The notes under the pieces are model-generated. The model was not told the DNA's origin. It did not search any database and was given only the letters and a program-made list of their open reading frames with translations. Of a DNA stretch of 64,000 nt, positions 1 through 8,855 are shown in pieces (position 1 is the stretch's first letter; every line of letters starts with the position of its first letter). Origin of the DNA: Agreia sp040398585 (GTDB lineage Bacteria > Actinomycetota > Actinomycetes > Actinomycetales > Microbacteriaceae); NCBI GenBank assembly GCA_040398585.1, contig JBBATW010000006.1, positions 50,379 through 114,378 on the forward strand, read 5' to 3'. The position numbers were made by a program, and so were the translations under genes.

Positions 1-267
1 GGCCGGGTAACGCTGCCGCTGGTGCTTCCCGGCGTGATTACCGGGGCAGTGCTCGCGTTCGCGCGCGCCCTCGGCGAGTTCGGTGCGACCCTTACCTTCG
101 CCGGCAGCCTGCAGGGCGTGACCCGCACCCTGCCGCTCGAGATCTACCTGCAGCGCGAATCCGACCCGGATGCGGCCGTCGCCCTCGCCCTTGTGCTGGT
201 CGCCGTCGCCGTTGTCGTCATGCTCGCGACGCACGGTCGCGGCGCAGCAAGATCTGCCCGACTGTGA
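1..267 (+). CDS. modB: Molybdate ABC transporter permease, C-terminal part
   Basis: This is the 3' end of a gene that begins before the window; reading frame 1 is open from base 1 to the TGA at 265-267. The product would be the membrane channel of a molybdate importer. The visible 88 residues hold the cytoplasmic loop that contacts the ATPase, seen as ARALGEFGATLTFAG, which is the form the EAA loop takes in ModB/CysT-type permeases. A last hydrophobic helix follows (about VALALVLVAVAVVVML). The stop overlaps the GTG start of the ATPase gene by 4 bases, and molybdenum cofactor genes follow, which supports molybdate rather than sulfate as the substrate. Confidence 0.85.
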   Translation, partial: GRVTLPLVLPGVITGAVLAFARALGEFGATLTFAGSLQGVTRTLPLEIYLQRESDPDAAVALALVLVAVAVVVMLATHGRGAARSARL

Positions 268-1004
268 CCGGCGCCCCCGGTCTGGATGTCTCCGTCAGTC
301 TGGCCGAGCGAGGGCTCGAGATCGCCCTGTCTGTTTCGCCCGGTGAGACGGTGGCGCTGCTGGGGCCCAACGGCTCCGGCAAGTCGACGCTGCTTGCCCT
401 CGTTGCCGGGCTGCTGCGTCCGGACTCCGGGCATGTCATGCTCGACGGGGAGCCACTGGTCGAACTCGGCCGCGTCGCCCCTGCCCGCTTCGTCGCCCCC
501 CACGCCCGAGGGGTGGGCCTGCTGGCGCAGGACGCCCTGCTGTTTCCGCACCTGAGTGTGCTGGAAAACGTCGCCTTCGGCCCGCGGAGCTCCGGTCGCT
601 CGCGCGCCGAATCAAGGCTTCAGGCTGTCGACTGGCTCGAGCAGGTCGAGGCGAGCGATCTTGGCCGACGTCGGCCGGCAGAGCTGTCTGGCGGGCAGGC
701 CCAGCGTGTCGCGGTGGCCCGGGCGCTGGCAGCCGGCCCCCGGGTGCTGCTGCTGGACGAGCCATTCGGCTCTCTGGACGCCAGCGTCGTGCCGAAGATT
801 CGCGCCCTGCTCAGCCGGGTACTCGAGGAGCGCTCGGTGCTTCTCGTCACGCATGATCCGCTCGATGCGCTGGCGCTCGCCGACCGGGTGATCGTGCTCG
901 ACGCCGGCCGCATCGTGGAAGAGGGCCCGACGCGAGAGGTGCTGCTGAACCCGCGGACCTCGTTCACCCAGATGCTGACCTTCGGTCTCCGGGAGCCGCT
1001 CTGA
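264..1004 (+). CDS. modC: Molybdate ABC transporter ATP-binding protein
   Basis: This cytoplasmic ATPase would drive molybdate import together with ModB. The 246-residue protein has Walker A GPNGSGKST at 34-42, Q-loop Gln89, signature LSGGQ at 141-145, Walker B VLLLDE at 161-166 and the switch His197. It stops soon after the nucleotide-binding domain, so it lacks the C-terminal TOBE/MOP molybdate-sensing domain of the roughly 350-residue ModC of Proteobacteria. The GTG start at 264 overlaps the modB stop as GTGA, so the two are probably translationally coupled. A related sulfate or tungstate importer cannot be excluded, but the moa genes next door favour molybdate. Confidence 0.87.
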   Translation: MTGAPGLDVSVSLAERGLEIALSVSPGETVALLGPNGSGKSTLLALVAGLLRPDSGHVMLDGEPLVELGRVAPARFVAPHARGVGLLAQDALLFPHLSVLENVAFGPRSSGRSRAESRLQAVDWLEQVEASDLGRRRPAELSGGQAQRVAVARALAAGPRVLLLDEPFGSLDASVVPKIRALLSRVLEERSVLLVTHDPLDALALADRVIVLDAGRIVEEGPTREVLLNPRTSFTQMLTFGLREPL

Positions 1005-1039
1005 CGATTCAGCTGAGAGCGGCTATAGGTTACGCGTCG

Positions 1040-1045
1040 TAGGCT
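1040..1045 (+). promoter_or_regulatory. Probable -10 box of moaA (leaderless)
   Basis: TAGGCT lies exactly 6 nt before the moaA ATG and there is no Shine-Dalgarno sequence, so the transcript probably starts at or next to the start codon. Confidence 0.5.
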
Positions 1046-1051
1046 GGACCA

Positions 1052-2140
1052 ATGACCGTGACCTTGGGGATGCCGACCGTACGATCCGGACCTGCTGGAA
1101 GCCGCACCGCAGACCGTCCCGACGTCTCCGGACTCCTCGACAAATACGGCCGCCTCGCCACCGACCTGCGCATCTCGCTGACCGATCGCTGCAACCTTCG
1201 CTGCACCTACTGCATGCCCGCAGAGGGCCTTCCTTTCCTCGCCGGGCCGAAGTTGCTGACCCGCGAGGAGATCGTTCGCCTGGCCCAGATCGCTGTGCGC
1301 GACCTTGGCGTGCGCCAGATCCGCTTCACCGGCGGCGAGCCGCTGCTGCGCCGCGACCTCGTGGAGATCATCGCCGACTGCGCAGCCCTGGAGCCGCGAC
1401 CGGAGATCTCCCTGACGACGAACGCCATCGGCTTGGCCGGCCGGGCTGCAGGCCTCGCCGCGGCGGGACTCGACCGGGTAAACGTCTCACTCGACTCGAT
1501 CTGCCCCGAGACCTTCGCGGTCATCACCCGCCGGCCGTTTTTGAATCGGGTCCTCGAGGGCATCGATGCCCTCGGCGAGCACGGCATTATGGCAACCAAG
1601 ATCAACGCCGTTCTGATGCCCGGCATCAACGACGACCAGGGCGTCGAGCTGCTTGAGTGGGCGCTCGCCGGCGGCCATCAGCTGCGCTTCATCGAGCAGA
1701 TGCCGCTGGATGCCGACCACGTCTGGAGCCGGGACGGCATGATTACCGCAGCGCAGATCCGCGAGCGACTCGAGGTTCGCTACGCCCTCACCCCCGATGC
1801 CGCCCCTCGCGATGGCGCGCCCGCCGAGCTCTATCAGGTGCGGGAGAAAGCGGCCCCGGCCGATTCCCCCTCGCTCGGCATGGTCGGCATCATCGCCAGC
1901 GTCACCGAGCCGTTCTGCGAGGATTGCCGCCGTACCCGGATCACCGCCGAGGGCGGTGTGCGCAGCTGCCTGTTCTCCCACGACGAGACCGACCTGCTGG
2001 GCCTGCTTCGCAGCGACGCCACCGACAAGCAGGTTGCCGATGAGTGGCGGGCCGCGATGTGGGTCAAGCCCTCGGGTCACGGTATCGACGACCCCGATTT
2101 CGTTCAGCCGGAACGCTCGATGAGTGCGATCGGCGGTTAG
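1052..2140 (+). CDS. moaA: GTP 3',8-cyclase (molybdenum cofactor biosynthesis)
   Basis: MoaA is a radical SAM enzyme that converts GTP to 3',8-cH2GTP, the first step of molybdopterin synthesis. The 362-residue protein carries the SAM cluster motif CNLRCTYC (Cys47, Cys51, Cys54), the SAM-binding TGGEPLLR, and the second 4Fe-4S site CEDC plus a third Cys 14 residues on (Cys289, Cys292, Cys306). It ends in Gly-Gly, as MoaA proteins do. The N-terminal 30 or so residues before the core are extra and variable. moaD follows 5 nt downstream and the molybdate importer lies upstream, so this is a compact molybdenum locus. No moaC or moaE is visible in the window. Confidence 0.95.
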   Translation: MTVTLGMPTVRSGPAGSRTADRPDVSGLLDKYGRLATDLRISLTDRCNLRCTYCMPAEGLPFLAGPKLLTREEIVRLAQIAVRDLGVRQIRFTGGEPLLRRDLVEIIADCAALEPRPEISLTTNAIGLAGRAAGLAAAGLDRVNVSLDSICPETFAVITRRPFLNRVLEGIDALGEHGIMATKINAVLMPGINDDQGVELLEWALAGGHQLRFIEQMPLDADHVWSRDGMITAAQIRERLEVRYALTPDAAPRDGAPAELYQVREKAAPADSPSLGMVGIIASVTEPFCEDCRRTRITAEGGVRSCLFSHDETDLLGLLRSDATDKQVADEWRAAMWVKPSGHGIDDPDFVQPERSMSAIGG

Positions 2141-2145
2141 AGAGA

Positions 2146-2385
2146 ATGCGCGTTCACGTTCGCTACTTCGCCGCGGCCAAGGCGGCCACCGGCAAAGCAG
2201 AGGAGCACCTCGAGGTCGCACCGGCGACGACCGTCGGCGAGCTTCTCGACCAGCTCGGAAGTTCGGCCCCGGCGGTCTTTGCGCGTTGCTCCTTCATCTT
2301 GAACGAGGTCGCGACGACCGACCGCACCCGGCTGCTGGCCGACGGCGACCTGCTTGACGTGCTGCCGCCCTTCGCCGGCGGCTGA
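2146..2385 (+). CDS. moaD: Molybdopterin synthase sulfur carrier subunit (ubiquitin-like MoaD)
   Basis: This 79-residue ubiquitin-fold protein ends in Phe-Ala-Gly-Gly. The diglycine tail is the site that is adenylated and thiocarboxylated so that MoaD can hand sulfur to the dithiolene of molybdopterin. I chose the ATG at 2146, 5 nt after the moaA stop, because the protein then begins MRVHVRYFAAAK, the normal N-terminus of the family; the same frame stays open further upstream inside moaA. The activating enzyme is encoded just downstream on the opposite strand. A ThiS-like carrier is less likely given the moaA neighbour. Confidence 0.88.
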   Translation: MRVHVRYFAAAKAATGKAEEHLEVAPATTVGELLDQLGSSAPAVFARCSFILNEVATTDRTRLLADGDLLDVLPPFAGG

Positions 2386-2401
2386 GCGGCTACCTGAAGG
2401 T

Positions 2402-3460
2402 TCAGTAGCGCGGCACGTCCTTGTCGATGGTGCGGCTCCAGGCGTCGATTCCGCCCTGCATGAAGCGAATATCGCCCCAGCCGTGCTGGGCCAGGTACTG
2501 CTGAGCGCTGGCCGAGCGGGTGTCGTGGTGGCAGTGCAGGATAACGGTCGCGTCGTAGGGGATGACCTCCAGCGAGGACTCGGCCGTCAGGTGCGACATC
2601 GGCAGGAGCACGGCACCCGCGATCGTGGCCACGTCGTGCTCCCACGGCTCACGGATGTCGACGAGCACGAAGTGGGCCTCGCCGGCAGTCCGGGCCGCGA
2701 GGAGTTCGCGGACTTCTTCGGGGGTGATGCTGGGGGAGTCCGCCGTCTGCGGGGCTGTCGGAGTGGCGTTGCTGGGAAATGATGCCGCGGGCTGGGCGGC
2801 CGCTTCTTCTGGCCCGAACCGGATCTCCCGCCAGGAGGCGTCGACGCCGTCGTGCACGAGGAGTCGGCCGAGCAGGATCTCGCCGAAGCCGACGATCAGT
2901 TTNNNNNNNNNNNNNNNNNNNNNNNNNNNNNNNNNNNNNNNNNNNNNNNNNNNNNNNNNNNNNNNNNNNNNNNNNNNNNNNNNNNNNNNNNNNNNNNNNN
3001 NNGCCGCGTCGTGGGCCAGGTATCTGGTCTCGAAGTTATCGGTGCCGTCGATGATGACGTCGTAGTCGGCGACGATCGCCAGGACGTTCTCGGCCGTCAC
3101 CCGCAGCGACAGCGGCGTGATTGTGATCAGGGGATTCTGGGCAGTGAGGGCCGCGGCCGCCGCCGCCGCCTTGGGGAGACCGACATCCGCAGTTCTGAAG
3201 ATGGTCTGGCGTTGCAGGTTTGAGTCCTCGACCGTGTCGGAGTCGACGATGCCGATCGTGCCGACGCCGGCCGCGGCCAGTGACGTGAGAACGGGGGAGC
3301 CGAGACCGCCGGCGCCCAGCACCAGCACCCGGGCGGCTTTGAGGCGGCGCTGCCCCTCGACGCCGATCTGCAACAGCGAGAGCTGGCGGGCGTACCGGGT
3401 CAGTTCGGCCGGGGTCAGCTGGGCTCCAGGGGAAACGAGTGGTCTGCGAGCCTTATTCAT
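2402..3460 (-). CDS. moeZ: MoeZ-type adenylyltransferase with C-terminal rhodanese domain, interrupted by an assembly gap
   Basis: The protein would adenylate the C-terminus of a sulfur carrier such as MoaD and load sulfur from its own rhodanese domain. The E1-like domain shows the nucleotide-binding GAGGLGSP (49-56) and NLQRQ, then DGTDNFETRYL. The C-terminal rhodanese domain has the catalytic loop HCHHDTRSA, with Cys as the sulfur acceptor. The CPxCG zinc motif of E. coli MoeB is absent from the visible part, as I recall for actinobacterial MoeZ. I start at the ATG at 3460 because GAAGGGA precedes it closely. The N run removes the E1 middle; by family length about 70 residues belong there, not 33. 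The gene converges on moaD. Confidence 0.85.
   Translation of the reverse strand: MNKARRPLVSPGAQLTPAELTRYARQLSLLQIGVEGQRRLKAARVLVLGAGGLGSPVLTSLAAAGVGTIGIVDSDTVEDSNLQRQTIFRTADVGLPKAAAAAAALTAQNPLITITPLSLRVTAENVLAIVADYDVIIDGTDNFETRYLAHDAXXXXXXXXXXXXXXXXXXXXXXXXXXXXXXXXXXKLIVGFGEILLGRLLVHDGVDASWREIRFGPEEAAAQPAASFPSNATPTAPQTADSPSITPEEVRELLAARTAGEAHFVLVDIREPWEHDVATIAGAVLLPMSHLTAESSLEVIPYDATVILHCHHDTRSASAQQYLAQHGWGDIRFMQGGIDAWSRTIDKDVPRY
2903..3002. other. Assembly gap of 100 N inside moeZ
   Basis: Exactly 100 undetermined bases, the usual placeholder for a gap of unknown size. The reading frame is open on both sides in the same register, but the missing MoeZ segment should be roughly 200 bases, so the true distance is probably longer. 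Confidence 0.95.
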
Positions 3461-3556
3461 GGGATCCCTTCGAGCCGGTAGCGTAGTGCCCGGACTACCG
3501 CACCGGTTCATAAACAACGAAAACATCATTTTAGTTTGCAATCCCCTCGGAGTGCT

Positions 3557-6500
3557 GTGTATCTGAAGAGCCTGACCCTCAAAGGTTTCAAATCCTTTGC
3601 CCAGCCGACGACGTTCGCGTTCGAGACCGGCGTCACCTGCGTTGTCGGGCCCAACGGCTCCGGCAAGAGCAACGTCGTCGACGCGCTCGCCTGGGTGATG
3701 GGTGAGCAGGGCGCGAAGACGCTTCGCGGCGGCAAGATGGAGGACGTCATCTTCGCGGGCACGGCCACAAAAGGCCCGCTCGGTCGGGCCGAGGTCATCC
3801 TCACCATCGACAATGCCGACGGTGCCCTGCCGATCGACTACACCGAGGTCACGATCAGTCGAACGCTGTTCAGAAATGGCGGCAGCGAATATGCCATCAA
3901 CGGCGAGGGCTGCCGACTGCTCGACGTGCAGGAACTCTTAAGCGATTCCGGCCTGGGCCGGGAGATGCACGTCATCGTCGGCCAGGGGCAGCTCGACGCC
4001 GTGCTACACGCCACCCCCGAGGGCCGACGCGGCTTCATCGAGGAGGCCGCGGGCATCCTGAAGCACCGTCGCCGCAAGGAAAAGACCCAGCGCAAGCTCG
4101 AAGCGATGCAGGCGAATCTGACCCGCTTGAGCGACCTCGCGGGCGAGGTTCGCCGCCAGCTCAAGCCACTTGGCCGCCAGGCGGAGATCGCCAAGGAGGC
4201 CGCCTCCATCGCTGCCGTCGTTCGGGATTCCCGGGCCCGCCTTCTGGCGGACGAGGTGGTGGGGCTGCGCAGAACTCTCGCAGACCATGGCCGCAGCGAG
4301 GGCGAGCGCCTCACCGAGCGCCTCGTTCTGCAGGAGCGCCTGGATGGCAATCAGATCCGCATTGCCCGCATCGAGGAGGCCTCCACTGCGGGGGATGCCG
4401 TCGACCTTGCCCGTCGCACCAGCTTCGGACTCGAGAGCGTGCAGGAGCGGCTGCGCGGGCTATTCACCCTCGCCAACCAGCGGCTGGGCATGCTCGGTAC
4501 CGACGAGCAGAACGTCGCCCAGGATCCGAGCGTTACACCGCAGATGGTGCTGGATGCGAGGGACGAGGTAAAGCGCCTGCGACTCGAGATCACCGAGGCC
4601 GAGGCGGCATGGCGGGCGAATCAGGCCACGACCGCCGCCGCGCGGCTCCTGCTGGACACCGCTGACGAGGAGATCTCCGCGCAGAGCTCGCGGGTCTCCC
4701 GCCAGGCCCTTGAACTGTCGAAACTCTTTGGGCTGGCGGACAGCGCGAACTCCCGGCTGGCCGCGGTGCGCGGCGAAGTGCTGCGCCAGTCCAACGCACT
4801 GGAGGGGGCCACGGCCCGCAGGCACGCCGCCCGGGAGGCCTTCGCGCTGCTTGCAGCCGAGTCCGAGTCGGTGGAGACCGCCGAGACCGATCTCGACGAG
4901 GCCTACGAGTTCGCCCAGGCAGAGGTTTTTGCCGCGGAGGCCGAGATCGAGCAGCTGCGCGAGACCCTGCACGCCGGTGAGCGGGAGCGCGACGCACTCG
5001 CCGCACGCACAGGCGCGCTGACGTTGGCGCTCGATCAGAAGGACGGCTCGAGCGACCTCGTCGCGGCCGGTCTGATCGGCATCCGGGGTCTCGTCGCCGA
5101 GCATGTGCGGGTGACCCCGGGCTACGAGGCCGCCATCGCCGCGGCCCTCGGCACCCTCGCCGACGCCGTGCTCGCCGACGACCTGGCGGCGGCTGTCGCG
5201 GCCGTCGCCCTCGCGCGCGGCAAAGACCTCGGCCGGGTCGAGCTGATTGTGGCCGAGGGCTCGGGGTCGACTGCCCCGGCCGCGCTCTCGGGCAGCGCCG
5301 AGGTGCCGGGAATCGTCGCCGCGGCATCAGTTGTGAAGGCGCCCGACGGCGTGCTGGGTCTTCTCGCCGCCACGCTGATCGCCGACGACCTCGATGCCGC
5401 CCGAGTGGCCTGGCCGCTCGTGACACCGGTTCCCGGGCTGACCTTCATCACCCTCGCGGGCGACGTGCTCACCGAGTACGTCCTCCGGGGCGGATCCGGC
5501 GCCAAGCGCAGTCGACTCGAGCTCGTGGCCGAGCGGGACACCGCCGCCGTGCGGCTCGATGAGGTGAGTACCCAGATCGACACGCTGCGCTTTGCGCTCG
5601 CCGAGCAGCGCGGCATCGTGCAGGTCGCCAAGGAGCAGTCCGTCCGGGCGCTGGCGGCGCTGAAGGCCTTCGATGCGCGGCTCGCCGCCCATGCCGAGAA
5701 GCAGTCGCGGCTGAAGGCCCAGGTCGACGCCGGCGAGGGGGAGTTCGATCGCCTCGGGGCTGCCCTCGCGGTGGCGGAGAGGGCCGTCGGGGAGGCCGAG
5801 TCTGCGGCGAGTACCGCCAAAGACGATTTGGCCGTCGTCGAGGCGCTGCCGAAGCCGACGCTTGACGCGGCGGCCCGGGAGGCGCCCGTGCTGGCGCTCG
5901 AGACGAGCCGCGAGCGTGAGCTCGAGGCTCGGCTGCGGCTGGAGACCGCCCGGGAGCGAGTGAGGGCCGAGGAGGCCCGCATCATTGCCCTCGAGCATCA
6001 GGTCGTGGCCGATCGGGCGGCCGCCGAGGAAGCAGCCCGACGGGCAGTTATCCGCCGGCGCCAGGTGGCAGCGGCCTCGGAGGTGGTGAATACTCTGCCC
6101 ATGGTTCTGGCGGCCGTCGATGTCTCCGTCGCGGAGGCTCTGCTCGCGCTGGGGCAGCGCGAGGCAGAGCGGGCCGAGCAGAACCAGGAACTCCAGGCGC
6201 TACGGTCCGAGGAATCGGGGCTGCGAAACCGCCTGCAGGTGATCGTGGAGAACGTGCATGGCCTCGAACTGCAGATCTACGAGAAGAAGCTGCAGCTCAG
6301 CGGCGTGCTCGAGCGCGTGGCCAGCGAGCTGGGGCTGGGCGAGGACGTCCTCGTCGCCGAGTACGGTCCGGAAGAGCTTATCCCGAACTCCGACGCGGCT
6401 GAGGGCGAGGATGCCACCGGCATCGCCTTCAATCGGGAGGCCCAGAAAGTGCGCCTCGCCAAGGCCGAGCGCAAACTCGCCGAGCTGGGCCGGGTCAACC

Positions 6501-7099
6501 CGCTTGCGCTCGAGGAGTTCGAGGCCCTCGAGCAGCGCAGCCGGTTCCTGACCGAGCAGTTGGCCGACCTCAGCGACACGCGCGCCGACCTGCTGACCAT
6601 CATCGGCGACATCGACCTGGCCATGCAGTCGATCTTCGAGGAGGCATTCAACGACACCCGCGACGCGTTCCAGGTCGTCTTCCCGATCCTGTTCCCGGGC
6701 GGCTCCGGCTCGATCTCCCTGACGGATCCCAACGACCTGCTCACGACCGGCATCGAGGTCAGCGTTCGTCCGGCGGGTAAGAAGATCGAGCGACTCTCCC
6801 TGCTGTCGGGCGGCGAGCGTTCGCTGGCGGCCGTAGCGCTGCTGATCGCCATCTTCAAGGCCCGCCCCAGCCCGTTCTACATCATGGACGAGGTCGAGGC
6901 GGCGCTGGATGACGCCAATCTCGGCCGACTCCTGACGATTTTCGAAGACCTGCGCCAGAGTTCTCAGTTGATCGTAATCACCCACCAGAAGCGCACCATG
7001 GAGATCGCCGATGCCCTGTATGGCGTTTCCATGCGTCAGGATGGCGTCTCCGCGGTCGTCGGCCAGCGGGTCGCGGCCCGGGAGCGGGCTACCGGCTGA
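3557..7099 (+). CDS. smc: Chromosome segregation ATPase SMC
   Basis: SMC is the motor of the bacterial condensin complex, with ScpA and ScpB, and organises the chromosome. The 1180-residue protein has the family length and plan: N-terminal Walker A GPNGSGKS (31-38), a long coiled coil, a hinge near residues 500-660, the returning coiled coil, then the ABC signature LSGGE (1083-1087) and Walker B FYIMDE (1107-1112). I start at GTG 3557, preceded by GGAG at proper spacing, because this yields MYLKSLTLKGFKSF, the standard SMC N-terminus. In Actinobacteria smc usually sits next to ftsY; here lipB-lipA lie between them. Confidence 0.97.
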   Translation: MYLKSLTLKGFKSFAQPTTFAFETGVTCVVGPNGSGKSNVVDALAWVMGEQGAKTLRGGKMEDVIFAGTATKGPLGRAEVILTIDNADGALPIDYTEVTISRTLFRNGGSEYAINGEGCRLLDVQELLSDSGLGREMHVIVGQGQLDAVLHATPEGRRGFIEEAAGILKHRRRKEKTQRKLEAMQANLTRLSDLAGEVRRQLKPLGRQAEIAKEAASIAAVVRDSRARLLADEVVGLRRTLADHGRSEGERLTERLVLQERLDGNQIRIARIEEASTAGDAVDLARRTSFGLESVQERLRGLFTLANQRLGMLGTDEQNVAQDPSVTPQMVLDARDEVKRLRLEITEAEAAWRANQATTAAARLLLDTADEEISAQSSRVSRQALELSKLFGLADSANSRLAAVRGEVLRQSNALEGATARRHAAREAFALLAAESESVETAETDLDEAYEFAQAEVFAAEAEIEQLRETLHAGERERDALAARTGALTLALDQKDGSSDLVAAGLIGIRGLVAEHVRVTPGYEAAIAAALGTLADAVLADDLAAAVAAVALARGKDLGRVELIVAEGSGSTAPAALSGSAEVPGIVAAASVVKAPDGVLGLLAATLIADDLDAARVAWPLVTPVPGLTFITLAGDVLTEYVLRGGSGAKRSRLELVAERDTAAVRLDEVSTQIDTLRFALAEQRGIVQVAKEQSVRALAALKAFDARLAAHAEKQSRLKAQVDAGEGEFDRLGAALAVAERAVGEAESAASTAKDDLAVVEALPKPTLDAAAREAPVLALETSRERELEARLRLETARERVRAEEARIIALEHQVVADRAAAEEAARRAVIRRRQVAAASEVVNTLPMVLAAVDVSVAEALLALGQREAERAEQNQELQALRSEESGLRNRLQVIVENVHGLELQIYEKKLQLSGVLERVASELGLGEDVLVAEYGPEELIPNSDAAEGEDATGIAFNREAQKVRLAKAERKLAELGRVNPLALEEFEALEQRSRFLTEQLADLSDTRADLLTIIGDIDLAMQSIFEEAFNDTRDAFQVVFPILFPGGSGSISLTDPNDLLTTGIEVSVRPAGKKIERLSLLSGGERSLAAVALLIAIFKARPSPFYIMDEVEAALDDANLGRLLTIFEDLRQSSQLIVITHQKRTMEIADALYGVSMRQDGVSAVVGQRVAARERATG

Positions 7100-7146
7100 T
7101 GTGTCGCATATTTACTGGATGCCGTCCAAGAAATAAAAAACCAACC

Positions 7147-7152
7147 TAGACT
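7147..7152 (+). promoter_or_regulatory. Probable -10 box of lipB (leaderless)
   Basis: TAGACT lies exactly 6 nt before the lipB ATG, with no Shine-Dalgarno sequence between them, in the AT-rich gap after smc. Confidence 0.5.
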
Positions 7153-7158
7153 GAGGCC

Positions 7159-7824
7159 ATGATCAATACAGTTCTGGCTGGGTTCGGCAACGATGCCGTC
7201 GATTATCTGGTGGGACTTGCGCAGCAGCGCGAGCTGCACCGCCAGATCGCCGAGGAGGGCGCTCCCGACGCGTTGATGCTGCTTGAGCACAACTCGGTCT
7301 ACACCGCGGGAAAGCGCACCGATCCGAGTGAGCGTCCCACCGACGGCACCCCCGTGATCGACGTCGATCGCGGCGGCAAGATCACCTGGCACGGCCCGGG
7401 CCAGCTGGTCGGCTACCCGATCATGCGCCTCGCCGAGCCCGTTGACGTCGTCGGCTACGTCCGAAGCCTCGAGGCTATTCTGATCGACGTGCTGACGGAA
7501 CTCGGCGTCGACTGCGGCCGCGTCGATGGCCGAAGCGGCGTCTGGGTGGTTCGGGATGGCAGTGAGAACAAGATCGCGGCCATCGGCGTGCGCATTGCCT
7601 CCGGCATCACAATGCACGGCTTCGCGCTGAACTGCAGCAACAGTCTTGAGCCCTACGATCGCATCGTGGCCTGTGGCATCCGGGACGCCGGCGTGACGAC
7701 CGTGACCGAGCAGCTCGGCCACCGGGTAGACCCGATCGATGTCGTTCCGCTGGTGCTTGCCCGCTTCGAATCCCAGGCCTTTGTGGCCACCAACCCCCCG
7801 ATTAAGACTGGAGTCTCCGCGTGA
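7159..7824 (+). CDS. lipB: Lipoyl(octanoyl) transferase
   Basis: LipB moves octanoate from acyl carrier protein to the lipoyl domains of 2-oxoacid dehydrogenases and the glycine cleavage H protein. The 221-residue protein shows RGGKITWHGPGQLVGYP (from residue 71), the catalytic Lys138 in NKIAAIGVRI, and the acyl-accepting Cys172 in the ACGI motif. The stop overlaps the GTG start of lipA (GTGA at 7821-7824), so the two enzymes of the pathway are coupled. Confidence 0.96.
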   Translation: MINTVLAGFGNDAVDYLVGLAQQRELHRQIAEEGAPDALMLLEHNSVYTAGKRTDPSERPTDGTPVIDVDRGGKITWHGPGQLVGYPIMRLAEPVDVVGYVRSLEAILIDVLTELGVDCGRVDGRSGVWVVRDGSENKIAAIGVRIASGITMHGFALNCSNSLEPYDRIVACGIRDAGVTTVTEQLGHRVDPIDVVPLVLARFESQAFVATNPPIKTGVSA

Positions 7825-8816
7825 GCGCTGCCCCCGAAGGACGCAAACTTCTGCGCCTCGAAACCCGTAACGCCGAGACCCCCATCGAGCGCAAACCCGA
7901 GTGGATCAAGACCAAGGCCAAGTTCGGTCCGGAGTATAAGAAGCTCCAATCGCTGGTCAAGAGTGAGAACCTGCACACGGTCTGTCAGGAGGCCGGCTGC
8001 CCCAACATCTTCGAGTGCTGGGAAGACCGGGAGGCGACCTTCCTCATCGGCGGCTCACAGTGCACGAGGCGGTGCGACTTCTGCCAGATCGACACCGGCA
8101 AGCCGGCCGACTACGACAAAGACGAGCCTCGCCGCGTGGCCGAGAGCGTCGTGCAAATGAACCTGCGCTACGCCACCGTGACGGGTGTCGCACGCGACGA
8201 CCTCCCCGACGAGGGTGCGTGGCTGCACGCCGAGACCGTGCGGGAGATCCACCGGATGAACCCCGGCACCGGTGTCGAGATCCTCGCCACTGACTTCTCG
8301 GGCAACCCCGACCTCCTTGCCGAGGTCTTCTCCAGCCGTCCCGAGGTCTTCGCCCACAACGTCGAGACCGTGCCGCGCATCTTCAAGCGCATCCGGCCGG
8401 CGTTCCGCTACGACCGCTCACTCGACGTCATCACCCAGGCCCGCAACTACGGCCTGATCACGAAGTCGAACCTGATCCTCGGCATGGGCGAGACCCGCGA
8501 GGAGATCCGCCAGGCCCTGCAGGACCTGCACGACGCCGGCACCGACATCATGACCGTGACGCAGTACCTGCGCCCGAGCGCGCGCCATCTGCCGGTCGAC
8601 CGCTGGGTGAAGCCGGAGGAGTTCGTCGAGATCAAAGCCGAGGCCGAGGAAATCGGCTTCCTCGGCGTGCTCGCCGGCCCCCTCGTTCGTTCGTCGTATC
8701 GCGCCGGACGTCTGTGGGCACAATCGATGCGTCGCAAGGGTCTGCCGATCCCGGCAAACCTCGAGCACCTCGCAGATAAGGCCGAGGAGGCCACCGGCTT
8801 CGTTCAGGCCGTCTGA
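7821..8816 (+). CDS. lipA: Lipoyl synthase
   Basis: LipA is a radical SAM enzyme that inserts two sulfur atoms into the octanoyl chain placed by LipB. The 331-residue protein has the auxiliary cluster cysteines Cys55, Cys60 and Cys66 (CQEAGCPNIFEC), the SAM cluster CTRRCDFC (Cys81, Cys85, Cys88) and the RSSY motif near the C-terminus that ligates the auxiliary cluster. The start is a GTG overlapping lipB. No apparent truncation. Confidence 0.97.
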   Translation: MSAAPEGRKLLRLETRNAETPIERKPEWIKTKAKFGPEYKKLQSLVKSENLHTVCQEAGCPNIFECWEDREATFLIGGSQCTRRCDFCQIDTGKPADYDKDEPRRVAESVVQMNLRYATVTGVARDDLPDEGAWLHAETVREIHRMNPGTGVEILATDFSGNPDLLAEVFSSRPEVFAHNVETVPRIFKRIRPAFRYDRSLDVITQARNYGLITKSNLILGMGETREEIRQALQDLHDAGTDIMTVTQYLRPSARHLPVDRWVKPEEFVEIKAEAEEIGFLGVLAGPLVRSSYRAGRLWAQSMRRKGLPIPANLEHLADKAEEATGFVQAV

Positions 8817-8842
8817 CGCCGATTGGGGGCCGTCTTCTCGCA

Positions 8843-8848
8843 TACTCT
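8843..8848 (+). promoter_or_regulatory. Probable -10 box of ftsY (leaderless)
   Basis: TACTCT lies 7 nt before the ftsY ATG; no Shine-Dalgarno sequence is present. Confidence 0.45.
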
Positions 8849-8855
8849 TCTATCT

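Noticed and set aside
2402..3460. Loss of the CPxCG zinc motif as a sign of a dead MoeB
   Set aside because: As I recall, actinobacterial MoeZ proteins naturally lack this motif, and the rest of the E1 fold is partly hidden by the N run.
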